A stretch of 64,000 nucleotides of DNA from Pseudomonas sp. RIT-PI-r (GCF_001297015.1 NZ_LIGE01000022.1:1-64000); one strand, 5' to 3'. Numbered from the stretch's first letter, positions 36,175-45,940 are shown. The notes: generated by a model from the letters alone, not told the origin. A program made the numbers and translations.

Positions 36175-37113
36175 TTACTTGGACGCTTCAACTACGCCAC
36201 TCTGGCGCGACTTGAGGTTTTTCTCGGCCTTGTATTGTTGCGCCACCGCAGGAACGTTGGCGCTGCGGCCGGTTTCAACCCAGCTGCGGATACGGCTGGC
36301 ATCGGCAAAATGGGTGTATTTGCCAAAGGCGTCGAGAATCACCAGGGCGACCGGACGGTTACCCATCCTCGTCACCAGTACCAGGCAATGCCCGGCGGGG
36401 TTGGTGAAGCCAGTCTTGGTGATCTTGATGTCCCAGTCGGCTTTATTGACCAAGTGATCGGTATTGCGGAAACCCAAGGTGTAATTGGGTTTGCGGAACG
36501 ACACGGTTTTTTCCTTGGTGGTGGTGAGCTCGCTGAGTAGCGGGTACTTGTGCGCGGCCACCAGCAACTTGCTCAGGTCGCGGGCGGTGGAAACGTTACG
36601 CTCCGACAAGCCTGTTGGCTCGACGAAGTGCGTACTGGTCATGCCCAGTGCCTTGGCCTTGGCGTTCATCGCCGCGATGAAGGCTGCATAGCCACCCGGA
36701 TAGTGGTGCGCGAGGCTGGCGGCGGCGCGGTTTTCCGAGGACATCAGCGCAATCAGCAGCATCTCGCGGCGCGGCAGCTCACTCTTGAGTTTGACTCGGG
36801 AGAACACACCTCTCATTTCCGGTGTGTTGCTGATATCGACATTGATCCATTCGTCCATGTTTTGCCGGGCTTCAACCACTACCAGTCCAGTCATCAGCTT
36901 GCTCACCGAGGCGATCGGCACGATCACGTCAGGGTTGCTGGAATAAATGACTTTGTTGGTCTGCATATCCATGAGCAGGGCGCTGCCGGAGGCGATCTTC
37001 AGTGTCGAAGCGTCACGGGGGGCAGCGGTGGTTTCCGCAGCGTTGATCGTTGGCGTGATGAAAGTGCCTGTAAATGCAAAAAACAGGCTCAGAATCGAGA
37101 GACGAATTTTCAC
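36175..37113 (-). CDS. pbpG: D-alanyl-D-alanine endopeptidase (PBP7/8 type)
   Basis: 312 residues, the size of E. coli PbpG (310). A signal peptide (about residues 1-25) is followed by a low-molecular-weight penicillin-binding domain with SVSK at 69-72 (catalytic Ser69), [17 protein letters not shown] containing the SxN motif, and KTGFTN as the KTG motif. The enzyme cuts DD-cross-links in periplasmic peptidoglycan. The ATG at 37113 gives a full signal peptide. Transcribed alone toward the bidirectional terminator. Confidence 0.95.
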   Translation of the reverse strand: MKIRLSILSLFFAFTGTFITPTINAAETTAAPRDASTLKIASGSALLMDMQTNKVIYSSNPDVIVPIASVSKLMTGLVVVEARQNMDEWINVDISNTPEMRGVFSRVKLKSELPRREMLLIALMSSENRAAASLAHHYPGGYAAFIAAMNAKAKALGMTSTHFVEPTGLSERNVSTARDLSKLLVAAHKYPLLSELTTTKEKTVSFRKPNYTLGFRNTDHLVNKADWDIKITKTGFTNPAGHCLVLVTRMGNRPVALVILDAFGKYTHFADASRIRSWVETGRSANVPAVAQQYKAEKNLKSRQSGVVEASK

Positions 37114-37297
37114 GCGGGCGAACTCATAAAGGTTGGATATTCCGTTAGTTTGTAACGGGTTATTTCTTCAAAGCGTCGCATTCTAGGAGTATGGCTGAAG
37201 ATCTGTCGATGGTTGTTTGAAGGGCCTGAAAATCTCGTGAAAAGGCCTGTAAAAAGAGGGGTTTCCGGCGAACGGTTACAGTTTTTTCTCAGGCATG

Positions 37298-37324
37298 AAA
37301 AAACCCGCACAAGGCGGGTTTTTC
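37298..37324 (-). terminator. Terminator downstream of folD
   Basis: Stem AACCCGC / GCGGGTT with loop ACAAG; six A on the left make the T-run for the leftward transcript of folD. Confidence 0.9.
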
Positions 37325-37343
37325 TTATTGCTGAAAGTACCGG

Positions 37344-38198
37344 TCAGGCGTGCAGGGTTTCTGCCGCATACAGGGTGTTTTCCAGCAGGCAGGCACGAGT
37401 CATCGGGCCCACACCGCCCGGTACCGGAGTGATCCAGCCAGCGCGGGGCAGGGCGGTTTCGTAGACAACGTCACCGACCAGTTTGCCGTCGTCCTGACGG
37501 TTGATGCCGACGTCGATCACGATCGCGCCTTCCTTGATCCACTCGCCCTTGACCAGGCCCGGCTTGCCGGCGGCCACGACCACCAGATCGGCGCGACCGA
37601 CGTGGCCGGCCAGATCTTTGGTGAAGCGGTGGGTCACAGTGACGGTGCAGCCGGCCAGTAGCAATTCCATCGCCATCGGACGACCGACGATGTTGGACGC
37701 GCCGACAACCACTGCGTCCATTCCATAGAGGTCAGCGCCAGTGCTTTCCAGCAGCGTCATGATGCCTTTAGGTGTGCACGGACGTAGCAGCGGAATGCGC
37801 TGGGCCAGGCGACCGACGTTATAAGGGTGGAAACCGTCGACGTCTTTGTCCGGGCGAATGCGCTCGAGCAGTTTCGAGGCGTCCAGGTGCTCGGGCAGCG
37901 GCAGTTGCAGCAGGATGCCGTCGATCGCAGGGTCGTCGTTGAGACGATCGATCAGATCGGTCAGCGCTTGTTGCGTGGTTTCAGAGGGCAGGTCGTACGC
38001 TTGAGAGAGGAAGCCGACCTCTTCACAGTCTTTACGCTTGTGCGAGACATAAACCTGAGAGGCAGGATCGCTGCCGACCAGGATCACCGCGAGGCCGGGA
38101 GTGCGCAGGCCTTGCTGGCGACGCTCGGCAACTCGTTGGGCGATCTGCTGGCGCAGGCTGGCGGCGATCGATTTGCCGTCGATTAGTTGTGCAGTCAT
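37344..38198 (-). CDS. folD: Bifunctional methylenetetrahydrofolate dehydrogenase/cyclohydrolase
   Basis: 284 residues. [14 protein letters not shown] contains the catalytic Lys, [14 protein letters not shown] and [14 protein letters not shown] are the family signatures, and [14 protein letters not shown] plus [15 protein letters not shown] belong to the NADP domain. It oxidises 5,10-methylene-THF to 10-formyl-THF in two steps for purine and formyl-Met-tRNA synthesis. The start ATG ([16 protein letters not shown]) is conserved. It stands beside the tRNA cluster, as I recall for P. aeruginosa. Confidence 0.97.
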   Translation of the reverse strand: MTAQLIDGKSIAASLRQQIAQRVAERRQQGLRTPGLAVILVGSDPASQVYVSHKRKDCEEVGFLSQAYDLPSETTQQALTDLIDRLNDDPAIDGILLQLPLPEHLDASKLLERIRPDKDVDGFHPYNVGRLAQRIPLLRPCTPKGIMTLLESTGADLYGMDAVVVGASNIVGRPMAMELLLAGCTVTVTHRFTKDLAGHVGRADLVVVAAGKPGLVKGEWIKEGAIVIDVGINRQDDGKLVGDVVYETALPRAGWITPVPGGVGPMTRACLLENTLYAAETLHA

Positions 38199-38329
38199 TG
38201 CGCGTGATTAACCATCGAGAGGGGAAAAAATGAGAACGCATTCTCGCATGTCGCGCGGTGAGGGCAAAGGCGCTTGGTCAGCAAATTCCCCTAACCCCTT
38301 TAATTAAATGAATTTTTTTCAAAAAGGAT

Positions 38330-38356
38330 TTGACGACCTTTGGAGCGCTCTATACT
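38330..38356 (+). promoter_or_regulatory. Probable sigma-70 promoter of the tRNA cluster
   Basis: TTGACG (38330-38335) and TATACT (38351-38356) with a 15-base spacer, about 115 bases before the first tRNA and following an AT-rich stretch that could act as an UP element. Confidence 0.65.
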
Positions 38357-38473
38357 ATTCGTCGCACTTGTCGGGCACAGCCTAGCACTGGTTAAGAAGG
38401 TGGAGCGGAATGTATGTTCTGCGACACTGGAAAGCACTTAGTTTGTAGTCCTTTAAGAGTACAGATTAACAAG

Positions 38474-38550
38474 GCGCCCGTAGCTCAGCTGGATAGAGCA
38501 TCCGCCTTCTAAGCGGATGGTCGCAGGTTCGAGTCCTGCCGGGTGCGCCA
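38474..38550 (+). tRNA. tRNA-Arg (anticodon TCT)
   Basis: 77 bases including encoded CCA. Acceptor stem GCGCCCG / CGGGTGC (one G-U pair), anticodon loop CTTCTAA, T-loop GTTCGAGTC. First of four tRNAs in a row. Confidence 0.97.
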
Positions 38551-38582
38551 TTAGGCAGCTTTGGCACAAGTAACGCGATATG

Positions 38583-38658
38583 GTGGGCGTAGCTCAGTTG
38601 GTAGAGCACGGGATTGTGACTCCCGTTGTCGTGGGTTCGATCCCCATCGTCCACCCCA
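38583..38658 (+). tRNA. tRNA-His (anticodon GTG), copy 1
   Basis: 76 bases from GTGGGCG to CCA; the extra G(-1) of tRNA-His is present at 38582. Anticodon loop TTGTGAC. Identical to the second copy at 38879. Confidence 0.97.
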
Positions 38659-38664
38659 TATTTC

Positions 38665-38698
38665 GAAAAAACGCCAGATTTAACGGTCTGGCGTTTTT
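38665..38698 (+). terminator. Hairpin with T-run after tRNA-His copy 1
   Basis: Stem AACGCCAGA / TCTGGCGTT with loop TTTAACGG and a T-run. It lies inside the tRNA array, so it may only partly stop transcription. Confidence 0.85.
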
Positions 38699-38716
38699 GC
38701 TTCAAAGGCTTCATCT

Positions 38717-38801
38717 GCGGATGTGGTGGAATTGGTAGACACACTGGATTTAGGTTCCAGCGCCGCGAGGCGTAAGAGTTCGAGTCTCTTCATCCGCACC
38801 A
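38717..38801 (+). tRNA. tRNA-Leu (anticodon TAG)
   Basis: 85 bases with a long variable arm (GCGCCGCGAGGCGT region), acceptor stem GCGGATG / CATCCGC and encoded CCA. Anticodon loop TTTAGGT. Confidence 0.97.
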
Positions 38802-38878
38802 ATTAAAGCTTCATTCGGGTCTTCGGGCTGGTGAGGTTTCAACAAAGAAGTTAATTGGCTTTTTTGTTACGCAATATG

Positions 38879-38954
38879 GTGGGCGTAGCTCAGTTGGTAG
38901 AGCACGGGATTGTGACTCCCGTTGTCGTGGGTTCGATCCCCATCGTCCACCCCA
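38879..38954 (+). tRNA. tRNA-His (anticodon GTG), copy 2
   Basis: Same 76-base sequence as copy 1, and the nearby flanks (AATATG before with one change, CATATTTCGAAA after) are also shared, so the copies arose by local duplication or are kept alike by gene conversion. Confidence 0.97.
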
Positions 38955-38961
38955 TATTTCG

Positions 38962-38996
38962 AAAGGCGCCAGATTTAACAGTCTGGCGCCTTTTTT
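38962..38996 (+). terminator. Rho-independent terminator of the tRNA cluster
   Basis: Stem AGGCGCCAGA / TCTGGCGCCT with loop TTTAACAG and six T, eight bases after the last tRNA. It is a sister of the hairpin at 38665 with a longer stem. Confidence 0.94.
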
Positions 38997-39266
38997 GTTT
39001 TAGCGGTTTTGAAAACCGGCAATTGCTGGTTTCGGGACGCAAGAGCAGGGCGCTTCGTCGTATTTATGTTGCTCGATGATGCCGCGCTGCTCGCCGGGCT
39101 TGCTTGCAAGGCCGGCCGTCAGGGAGTGATTGGCAGTCTCTTCTATATATAGAAGCGGTTGGCGCAGAGCCCTGGCGTGATTGGTTGTATTCGCCTGTGG
39201 GATGCGCTGCATTGGTGTAGCGGTCCCGATAAAATGCCTGCTGTTTTTTTACCCGTTTTCAGTAGG

Positions 39267-39295
39267 GTGACTTCTTGAGTTTGACCCACTAGAAT
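39267..39295 (+). promoter_or_regulatory. Candidate promoter of tig
   Basis: GTGACT and TAGAAT separated by 17 bases, 62 bases before the tig start. Matches to consensus are 4/6 and 5/6. The rest of the 400-base gap from the last tRNA to tig shows no gene. Confidence 0.45.
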
Positions 39296-39356
39296 GCATG
39301 CCCTTGATTCTGGGGTCGGAAACGGCCGGCTAACGTCTGTGCAACGAGGAATATCC

Positions 39357-40667
39357 ATGCAAGTTTCTGTTGAAAATACTACTGCTCTTGAGCGCCGCAT
39401 GAGCGTCACTGTGCCGGCTGAGCGCATCGAGAGCCAGGTCAACAAGCGTCTGCAGCAGACTGCCCAAAAGGCCAAGATTGCTGGCTTCCGTCCAGGCAAA
39501 GTGCCAATGAGTGAAATCAAGCGCCGTTTCGGTGCCGATGCGCGTCAGGAAGCTGTAGGCGACGTGATCCAGTCCTCCTTCTACGAAGCTGTGGTTGAGC
39601 AGAAGCTCAACCCTGCCGGTTCGCCTTCGATCGAGCCAAAGTCGCTCGAAGCTGGCAAGGATCTGGAATACGTTGCAGTGTTCGAAGTGTTCCCTGAGTT
39701 CACCGTTGCCGGTTTCGAAGGCATCACCGTTGAGCGCCTGAGCGCTGACGTGGCTGACGCTGACCTGGACAAAATGCTCGACATCCTGCGCAAGCAGAAC
39801 ACCCGTTTTGAAGTGGCCGATCGCGCTGCCCAGAACGAAGACCAACTGAACATCGATTTCGTTGGCAAGGTTGACGGCGAAGTGTTCGCTGGCGGTTCCG
39901 CCAAGGGTACTCAGCTGGTGCTGGGTTCCGGCCGCATGATTCCTGGCTTCGAAGAAGGCCTGGTTGGCGCTAAAGCCGGCGAAGAGCGCGTTCTGAACCT
40001 GACCTTCCCAGAGGACTATCAGAACCTGGACCTGGCTGGCAAAACCGCCGAGTTCACCGTGACTGTCAACACTGTCTCCGAGCCTAAGCTGCCAGAGCTG
40101 AACGAAGAGTTCTTCGCTCAGTTCGGTATCAAGGAAAGCGGCATCGACGGTTTCCGCACCGAAGTTCGCAAGAACATGGAGCGTGAACTGCGTCAGGCGA
40201 TCAAATCCAAGGTCAAGAATCAGGTAATGGACGGTCTGCTGGCCACCAACCCGATCGAAGTGCCGAAGGCTCTGCTGTCCAACGAAGTTGACCGTCTGCG
40301 CGTGCAGGCCGTTCAGCAGTTCGGTGGCAACATCAAGCCTGATCAACTGCCGGCCGAGCTGTTCGAAGAACAAGCCAAGCGCCGTGTAGTGCTGGGCCTG
40401 ATCGTTGCTGAAGTGGTCAAGCAATTCGACCTGAAGCCTGACGAAGCTCGCGTTCGCGAAATGATTCAGGAAATGGCTTCGGCTTATCAAGAGCCTGAGC
40501 AGGTTGTGTCCTGGTACTACAAGAACGACCAGCAACTGAACGAAGTCCGTTCGGTTGTGCTGGAAGAACAAGTTGTGGATACTGTTCTGCAGAAAGCTAG
40601 CGTGACCGACAAATCGGTCTCTTACGAAGAAGCGGTCAAGCCGGTAGAAGCTCCAAAAGCCGACTGA
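39357..40667 (+). CDS. tig: Trigger factor, ribosome-bound chaperone
   Basis: 436 residues. The N-terminal ribosome-binding domain carries the signature GFRPGKVP (residues 44-51), followed by the FKBP-like prolyl isomerase domain (about 150-245, with [15 protein letters not shown] and [21 protein letters not shown]) and a long helical C-terminal chaperone domain. It meets nascent chains at the ribosome exit tunnel. ATG 39357 follows CGAGGA. The order tig-clpP-clpX-lon is conserved across gammaproteobacteria. Confidence 0.98.
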   Translation: MQVSVENTTALERRMSVTVPAERIESQVNKRLQQTAQKAKIAGFRPGKVPMSEIKRRFGADARQEAVGDVIQSSFYEAVVEQKLNPAGSPSIEPKSLEAGKDLEYVAVFEVFPEFTVAGFEGITVERLSADVADADLDKMLDILRKQNTRFEVADRAAQNEDQLNIDFVGKVDGEVFAGGSAKGTQLVLGSGRMIPGFEEGLVGAKAGEERVLNLTFPEDYQNLDLAGKTAEFTVTVNTVSEPKLPELNEEFFAQFGIKESGIDGFRTEVRKNMERELRQAIKSKVKNQVMDGLLATNPIEVPKALLSNEVDRLRVQAVQQFGGNIKPDQLPAELFEEQAKRRVVLGLIVAEVVKQFDLKPDEARVREMIQEMASAYQEPEQVVSWYYKNDQQLNEVRSVVLEEQVVDTVLQKASVTDKSVSYEEAVKPVEAPKAD

Positions 40668-40692
40668 TTGATTTTGCGTTAAGAAGCACACA

Positions 40693-40720
40693 CATAAGCC
40701 AGCCTTCGAGCTGGCTTATG
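40693..40720. other. Perfect hairpin between tig and clpP
   Basis: CATAAGCCAGC and its exact complement GCTGGCTTATG around CTTCGA, without a T-run. It could attenuate, pause or protect the transcript between tig and clpP. Confidence 0.7.
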
Positions 40721-40759
40721 CGTATTCAAGACATAACTATTTGGGAGTGACTGCAGAGC

Positions 40760-41395
40760 ATGTTCCGTAATTCGTATATTCAGCAGAACTCAGATATCCA
40801 GGCCGCAGGCGGCCTGGTTCCGATGGTTGTCGAGCAGTCCGCTCGTGGCGAACGCGCCTACGACATCTATTCGCGCCTTCTCAAGGAGCGAGTGATCTTT
40901 CTGGTTGGTCCGGTAGAGGACTACATGGCCAACCTGATCTGTGCGCAACTGCTGTTCCTTGAAGCGGAAAACCCGGACAAGGACATCCATCTCTATATCA
41001 ACTCCCCGGGCGGTTCGGTGACGGCTGGCATGTCGATCTACGACACCATGCAGTTCATCAAACCCAACGTGTCGACCACCTGTATCGGTCAGGCGTGCAG
41101 CATGGGCGCGTTCCTGCTGACCGCAGGCGCGCCAGGCAAGCGTTTCTGCCTGCCGAACTCGCGAGTGATGATTCACCAGCCACTGGGCGGTTTCCAGGGT
41201 CAGGCATCGGATATCGAAATCCATGCCAAGGAAATCCTCTTCATTCGTGAGCGCCTGAACACACTGATGGCCAAGCACAGCGGTCGCACTCTGGAAGAAA
41301 TCGAGCGCGATACCAACCGCGACAACTTCATGAGTGCAGAAGCTGCGAAGGAATATGGTCTGATCGATGAAGTGATCAACCAGCGTCCAGCTTAA
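40760..41395 (+). CDS. clpP: ATP-dependent Clp protease proteolytic subunit
   Basis: 211 residues, typical ClpP1 length. Catalytic triad Ser114 ([11 protein letters not shown]), His139 ([10 protein letters not shown]) and Asp188 (DTNRDNF). The first residues before PMVVEQ are probably removed by self-processing, as in E. coli. It forms tetradecamers that degrade proteins fed in by ClpX or ClpA. The ATG is at 40760; clpX follows on the same strand 113 bases later. Confidence 0.98.
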   Translation: MFRNSYIQQNSDIQAAGGLVPMVVEQSARGERAYDIYSRLLKERVIFLVGPVEDYMANLICAQLLFLEAENPDKDIHLYINSPGGSVTAGMSIYDTMQFIKPNVSTTCIGQACSMGAFLLTAGAPGKRFCLPNSRVMIHQPLGGFQGQASDIEIHAKEILFIRERLNTLMAKHSGRTLEEIERDTNRDNFMSAEAAKEYGLIDEVINQRPA

Positions 41396-41508
41396 AAATA
41401 AGCAGCTCAAAATAGGCTTGGTCGGCTGGTCTGATCAGCGGCGGGCTTGAAAAAGCCCGCAATAGCCTTCATCTTGTGTTGCAAGCCTATTGGATTTGGA
41501 TCGAACGA

Positions 41509-42792
41509 ATGACTGACACCCGCAACGGCGAGGACAACGGCAAGCTGCTCTATTGCTCCTTCTGTGGCAAAAGCCAGCATGAAGTGCGCAAATTGATTGC
41601 CGGCCCCTCGGTCTTTATCTGCGACGAGTGCGTCGACCTGTGCAATGACATCATCCGCGAGGAGGTGCAGGAAGCCCAGGCCGAAAGCAGCGCGCATAAA
41701 TTGCCTTCGCCTAAAGAAATCAGCGGCATCCTTGATCAATACGTCATTGGTCAGGAGCGTGCAAAAAAGGTTCTGGCCGTAGCGGTGTATAACCACTACA
41801 AGCGTCTGAACCAGCGTGACAAAAAGGCTGACGACGTCGAACTCGGCAAGAGCAACATCCTGCTGATCGGCCCGACCGGCTCGGGTAAAACCCTGCTGGC
41901 CGAAACGCTGGCCCGCTTGCTGAACGTTCCGTTCACCATTGCCGACGCAACCACCCTCACCGAGGCGGGTTACGTGGGTGAAGATGTCGAGAACATCATT
42001 CAGAAGCTGTTGCAGAAATGCGACTACGACGTAGAGAAGGCCCAGATGGGCATTGTCTACATCGATGAAATCGACAAGATTTCCCGCAAGTCCGACAACC
42101 CGTCGATCACTCGGGACGTTTCCGGTGAAGGCGTGCAGCAGGCCTTGCTGAAACTGATCGAAGGCACGGTCGCTTCCGTACCGCCGCAAGGTGGTCGCAA
42201 GCACCCGCAGCAGGAATTCCTGCAGGTAGACACCCGTAACATCCTGTTCATCTGTGGTGGTGCGTTCTCTGGTCTGGAAAAGGTTATTCAAAACCGTTCC
42301 ACCAAAGGCGGCATCGGTTTCAACGCAGAAGTGCGCAGCAAGGAAGAAGGCAAGAAAGTCGGTGAATCCCTGCGTGAAGTCGAGCCTGACGATCTGGTCA
42401 AGTTCGGTCTGATCCCGGAATTCGTTGGTCGTCTGCCGGTCCTCGCGACGCTGGACGAGCTCGATGAAGCTGCGCTGATGCAGATTCTCACCGAGCCGAA
42501 AAATGCTCTGACCAAACAGTATGCCAAGCTGTTCGAGATGGAAGGCGTGGATCTGGAATTCCGTTCCGACGCGCTGAAATCGGTCGCCAAGCGTGCCCTG
42601 GAACGTAAAACCGGTGCTCGTGGCCTGCGCTCGATTCTTGAAGGTGTACTGCTCGACACGATGTATGAAATCCCCTCGCAGTCCGAGGTGAGCAAAGTCG
42701 TGATCGATGAAAGCGTGATCGAAGGCAAGTCCAAGCCACTGTATATCTACGAGAACAGTGAGCCGGCCGCCAAGGCAGCGCCGGACGCGTAA
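41509..42792 (+). CDS. clpX: ATP-dependent Clp protease ATP-binding subunit ClpX
   Basis: 427 residues. N-terminal zinc-binding domain with CSFCGK and ICDECVDLC, then an AAA+ module with Walker A GPTGSGKT, Walker B YIDEIDKI, and sensor/arginine regions ([20 protein letters not shown]). ClpX unfolds tagged substrates such as ssrA-tagged proteins and passes them to ClpP. ATG 41509 (MTDTRNGED) is the conserved start; an in-frame ATG 33 bases earlier encodes unrelated residues. Confidence 0.98.
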   Translation: MTDTRNGEDNGKLLYCSFCGKSQHEVRKLIAGPSVFICDECVDLCNDIIREEVQEAQAESSAHKLPSPKEISGILDQYVIGQERAKKVLAVAVYNHYKRLNQRDKKADDVELGKSNILLIGPTGSGKTLLAETLARLLNVPFTIADATTLTEAGYVGEDVENIIQKLLQKCDYDVEKAQMGIVYIDEIDKISRKSDNPSITRDVSGEGVQQALLKLIEGTVASVPPQGGRKHPQQEFLQVDTRNILFICGGAFSGLEKVIQNRSTKGGIGFNAEVRSKEEGKKVGESLREVEPDDLVKFGLIPEFVGRLPVLATLDELDEAALMQILTEPKNALTKQYAKLFEMEGVDLEFRSDALKSVAKRALERKTGARGLRSILEGVLLDTMYEIPSQSEVSKVVIDESVIEGKSKPLYIYENSEPAAKAAPDA

Positions 42793-42813
42793 GCGTCCTC
42801 TCTGCCGCAACAA

Positions 42814-42842
42814 AGAAGGGGCCTTCGGGCCTCTTTTTTTTT
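42814..42842 (+). terminator. Rho-independent terminator after clpX
   Basis: Stem AAGGGGCC / GGCCTCTT closed by a TTCG tetraloop, followed by nine T. Confidence 0.92.
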
Positions 42843-42868
42843 ATGTCATTTTTTACATCCGCTTTGCG

Positions 42869-42897
42869 CTTGTTTTTTTTCAAGGCAGCCCCCATCT
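42869..42897 (+). promoter_or_regulatory. Heat-shock (RpoH) type promoter of lon
   Basis: CTTGTT (42869) and CCCCATCT (42890-42897) with a 15-base spacer, close to the sigma-32 pattern CTTGAA-N13-17-CCCCATnT, about 60 bases before the lon start. lon is a classical RpoH gene, which supports the call. Confidence 0.65.
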
Positions 42898-42955
42898 TGG
42901 TTTCAAGCTCAATTCCATCTGATTACGGCCATATGGCCGCCGTAGAGGCGAAATC

Positions 42956-45352
42956 ATGAAGACAACCATCGAATTGCCTCTCCTGCCATTGCGTGATGTC
43001 GTGGTTTATCCGCACATGGTTATCCCGCTGTTCGTGGGGCGCGAGAAATCCATCGAAGCCCTCGAGGCAGCGATGACGGGTGACAAGCAGATTCTGCTGC
43101 TGGCCCAGAGAAACCCGGCTGACGATGATCCCGGGGAAGACGCTCTCTATCGCGTAGGTACCATCGCCACCGTCCTGCAGCTTCTGAAGCTGCCTGACGG
43201 CACTGTCAAGGTTCTGGTCGAGGGTGAGCAGCGTGGCACCGTCGAGCGCTTCAGCGAAGTCGACGGCCATTGCCGTGCGGAAGTTTCGCTGATCGAAGAA
43301 GTTGACGCCGCCGAGCGCGAGTCCGAAGTCTTCGTGCGCACTCTGCTGTCGCAGTTCGAACAATATGTGCAGTTGGGCAAGAAAGTTCCGGCTGAAGTCC
43401 TGTCGTCGCTCAACAGCATCGATGAGCCGGGTCGTCTGGTCGATACCATGGCTGCGCACATGGCGCTGAAAATCGAGCAGAAGCAGGAAATCCTCGAAAT
43501 CATCGATTTGTCGGCCCGGGTCGAGCACGTTCTGGCGTTGCTGGATGCCGAGATCGATCTGCTGCAAGTCGAAAAACGCATTCGCGGCCGTGTCAAAAAG
43601 CAAATGGAGCGCAGCCAGCGCGAGTACTACCTGAATGAGCAGATGAAGGCCATTCAGAAAGAGCTGGGCGACGGCGATGAAGGTCACAACGAAATCGAAG
43701 AGCTGAAAAAGCGCATCGATGCAGCAGGCCTGCCGAAAGACGCGCTGACCAAGGCTACCGCCGAGCTGAACAAGCTCAAGCAAATGTCGCCGATGTCCGC
43801 CGAGGCCACCGTGGTGCGCTCCTATATCGACTGGCTGGTGCAAGTGCCGTGGAAGGCGCAAAGCAAGGTGCGCCTTGACCTGGCGCGAGCAGAAGACATT
43901 CTCGACGCCGATCACTACGGTCTCGAAGAGGTCAAGGAACGCATCCTTGAATACCTCGCCGTGCAAAAGCGCGTGAAGAAAATTCGTGGCCCGGTGTTGT
44001 GCCTGGTGGGTCCTCCTGGCGTGGGTAAAACCTCGCTGGCGGAGTCGATTGCCCACGCCACCAACCGCAAGTTCGTACGTATGGCCCTCGGTGGTGTGCG
44101 TGATGAAGCGGAAATTCGCGGTCACCGCCGGACTTACATCGGTTCGATGCCGGGAAGATTGATTCAAAAGATGACAAAGGTGGGGGTTCGCAACCCGCTG
44201 TTCCTGCTCGATGAAATCGACAAGATGGGCAGCGACATGCGTGGCGATCCGGCGTCGGCGTTGCTGGAAGTGCTCGATCCCGAGCAGAACCACAACTTCA
44301 ACGATCATTATCTGGAAGTCGATTACGACCTCTCGGATGTGATGTTCCTGTGCACCTCGAACTCGATGAACATCCCGCCAGCACTGCTGGACCGGATGGA
44401 AGTCATTCGTCTGCCGGGCTACACCGAAGACGAAAAGATCAACATTGCCGTCAAATACCTCTCGCCAAAACAGATCACCGCCAACGGTCTGAAGAAGGGC
44501 GAGTTGGAATTCGACGCGGAAGCGATTCGCGACATCATCCGTTACTACACCCGTGAAGCCGGTGTGCGTGGCCTCGAGCGTCAGATCGCCAAGGTCTGCC
44601 GCAAGGCCGTGAAAGAGCATGCGCTGGAAAAACGCTTCTCGGTGAAAGTGACAGCTGATCTGTTGGAGCATTTCCTCGGTGTGCGCAAGTTCCGCTACGG
44701 CCTGGCCGAGCAGCAGGATCAGATCGGTCAGGTCACAGGGCTTGCCTGGACGCAGGTTGGCGGCGAATTGCTGACCATCGAAGCGGCTGTGGTGCCGGGT
44801 AAAGGTCAGTTGATCAAGACCGGTTCGCTGGGTGATGTAATGGTCGAATCGATCACTGCTGCCCTGACCGTGGTGCGCAGCCGCGCGAAGAGCCTGGGCA
44901 TTCCCCTGGACTTCCACGAGAAGCGCGACACGCACATCCACATGCCGGAAGGGGCAACGCCGAAGGATGGTCCTAGCGCTGGTGTCGGCATGTGTACGGC
45001 ACTGGTGTCGGCCCTGACCGGCATTCCGGTACGCGCCGATGTCGCCATGACCGGTGAAATCACCTTGCGTGGTCAAGTGCTGGCGATTGGTGGCCTGAAG
45101 GAAAAACTGCTCGCAGCTCACCGCGGCGGAATCAAGATTGTGATTATTCCTGAAGAGAACGTGCGTGATCTCAAGGAGATTCCGGACAACATCAAGCAGG
45201 ATCTGCAGATTAAACCGGTTAAATGGATTGACGAGGTCCTGCAAATTGCGCTGCAATACGCGCCGGAGCCCTTGCCGGATGTGGCTCCGGAGATAGTTGC
45301 CAAGGATGAAAAACGTGAGTCTGATGCTAAGGAAAGAATTAGCACGCATTAG
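42956..45352 (+). CDS. lon: ATP-dependent protease Lon
   Basis: 798 residues. The N-terminal substrate domain begins LPLLPLRDVVVYPHMVIPLFVG, the AAA+ module has GPPGVGKTSLAESIA (Walker A) and FLLDEIDKMG (Walker B), and the serine-lysine protease domain has the catalytic Ser in PKDGPSAGVGM and Lys in IGGLKEKLLAAHRGG. It removes misfolded and short-lived regulatory proteins. Length and motifs fit the canonical Pseudomonas Lon. ATG 42956 follows GAGGCGAA. Expected to be heat inducible. Confidence 0.98.
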   Translation: MKTTIELPLLPLRDVVVYPHMVIPLFVGREKSIEALEAAMTGDKQILLLAQRNPADDDPGEDALYRVGTIATVLQLLKLPDGTVKVLVEGEQRGTVERFSEVDGHCRAEVSLIEEVDAAERESEVFVRTLLSQFEQYVQLGKKVPAEVLSSLNSIDEPGRLVDTMAAHMALKIEQKQEILEIIDLSARVEHVLALLDAEIDLLQVEKRIRGRVKKQMERSQREYYLNEQMKAIQKELGDGDEGHNEIEELKKRIDAAGLPKDALTKATAELNKLKQMSPMSAEATVVRSYIDWLVQVPWKAQSKVRLDLARAEDILDADHYGLEEVKERILEYLAVQKRVKKIRGPVLCLVGPPGVGKTSLAESIAHATNRKFVRMALGGVRDEAEIRGHRRTYIGSMPGRLIQKMTKVGVRNPLFLLDEIDKMGSDMRGDPASALLEVLDPEQNHNFNDHYLEVDYDLSDVMFLCTSNSMNIPPALLDRMEVIRLPGYTEDEKINIAVKYLSPKQITANGLKKGELEFDAEAIRDIIRYYTREAGVRGLERQIAKVCRKAVKEHALEKRFSVKVTADLLEHFLGVRKFRYGLAEQQDQIGQVTGLAWTQVGGELLTIEAAVVPGKGQLIKTGSLGDVMVESITAALTVVRSRAKSLGIPLDFHEKRDTHIHMPEGATPKDGPSAGVGMCTALVSALTGIPVRADVAMTGEITLRGQVLAIGGLKEKLLAAHRGGIKIVIIPEENVRDLKEIPDNIKQDLQIKPVKWIDEVLQIALQYAPEPLPDVAPEIVAKDEKRESDAKERISTH

Positions 45353-45376
45353 TATGCTTTTGCCTGGGTGGCTTCC

Positions 45377-45406
45377 TTGACAGCTTTTTAGAGCCCTTGT
45401 TATAAA
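45377..45406 (+). promoter_or_regulatory. Sigma-70 promoter, probably for hupB
   Basis: TTGACA (45377-45382), an exact -35 consensus, and TATAAA (45401-45406) 18 bases later, about 95 bases before the hupB start. Confidence 0.7.
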
Positions 45407-45500
45407 GCGGCTCTTAAGTGTCTGTAGGCCATTCAGCACTCGTTTTTGCTTTCACCAAAAAACTTAGAATCATCTCAAAATAGATATAAGGGGACTTAGA

Positions 45501-45773
45501 GTGAACAAGTCGGAACTGATTGATGCTATCGCTGCATCCGCTGATATCCCGAAAGCTGCTGCTGGCCGTGCGCTGGACGCTGTAATCGAATCCGTCACTG
45601 GCGCTCTCAAGGCTGGCGACTCCGTTGTTCTGGTTGGTTTCGGTACTTTCTCCGTGACTGATCGTCCAGCTCGCGTTGGTCGTAACCCACAGACCGGCAA
45701 GACGCTGCAGATCGCTGCTGCTAAAAAACCAGGCTTCAAAGCCGGTAAAGCACTGAAAGAAGCGGTCAACTAA
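45501..45773 (+). CDS. hupB: DNA-binding protein HU-beta
   Basis: 90 residues, the standard HU length. [21 protein letters not shown] opens the helical body, and the DNA-binding arm signature is [23 protein letters not shown] dimers bend and compact DNA. The start codon is GTG at 45501 with AAGGGGA before it. It follows lon directly, as in E. coli. Confidence 0.98.
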   Translation: MNKSELIDAIAASADIPKAAAGRALDAVIESVTGALKAGDSVVLVGFGTFSVTDRPARVGRNPQTGKTLQIAAAKKPGFKAGKALKEAVN

Positions 45774-45825
45774 GTCGTTACAAGTTTTTACCCATCCGGG
45801 TCGGGGTCATCCCTGACTTGGCAGC

Positions 45826-45901
45826 GGAGCGGTAGAACAGGTCGCTGAAAGAGCTGCCTGTAACGCCGGGATCGAGGGTTCGAGCCCTGTCCGCTCCGCC
45901 A
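45826..45901 (+). pseudogene. tRNA-Asp-like remnant
   Basis: 76 bases that align along their whole length with tRNA-Asp as I remember it from E. coli. The acceptor stem is perfect (GGAGCGG / CCGCTCC), CCA is encoded, and GGGTTCGAGCC is kept. The D-stem cannot pair (GAAC where GTTC is expected), the anticodon stem has mismatches (GCTGC / GCCGG), and the anticodon position reads GTA, not GTC. It should not work as tRNA-Asp. It is transcribed, if at all, with hupB, and ends at a terminator. Confidence 0.75.
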
Positions 45902-45909
45902 GTTACGAG

Positions 45910-45940
45910 AAGGCGCATCCTCGGATGCGCCTTTCTTCTA
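45910..45940 (+). terminator. Terminator after the tRNA-like remnant
   Basis: AAGGCGCATCC / GGATGCGCCTT is an 11-base inverted repeat with a 2-base centre, then TTCTTCT. It closes the hupB/tRNA-like unit. Confidence 0.88.

Noticed and set aside
42923..45439. An 838-codon open frame on the strand opposite lon
   Set aside because: Its codons mirror the third-position bias of lon, it has no ribosome site, and the protein is His/Gln/Arg/Leu-rich without any domain. The same applies to long frames opposite clpX, tig, ppiD, fadH and gudP.
45826..45901. Functional tRNA gene
   Set aside because: D-stem and anticodon stem do not pair, and the anticodon position does not match the otherwise Asp-like body.
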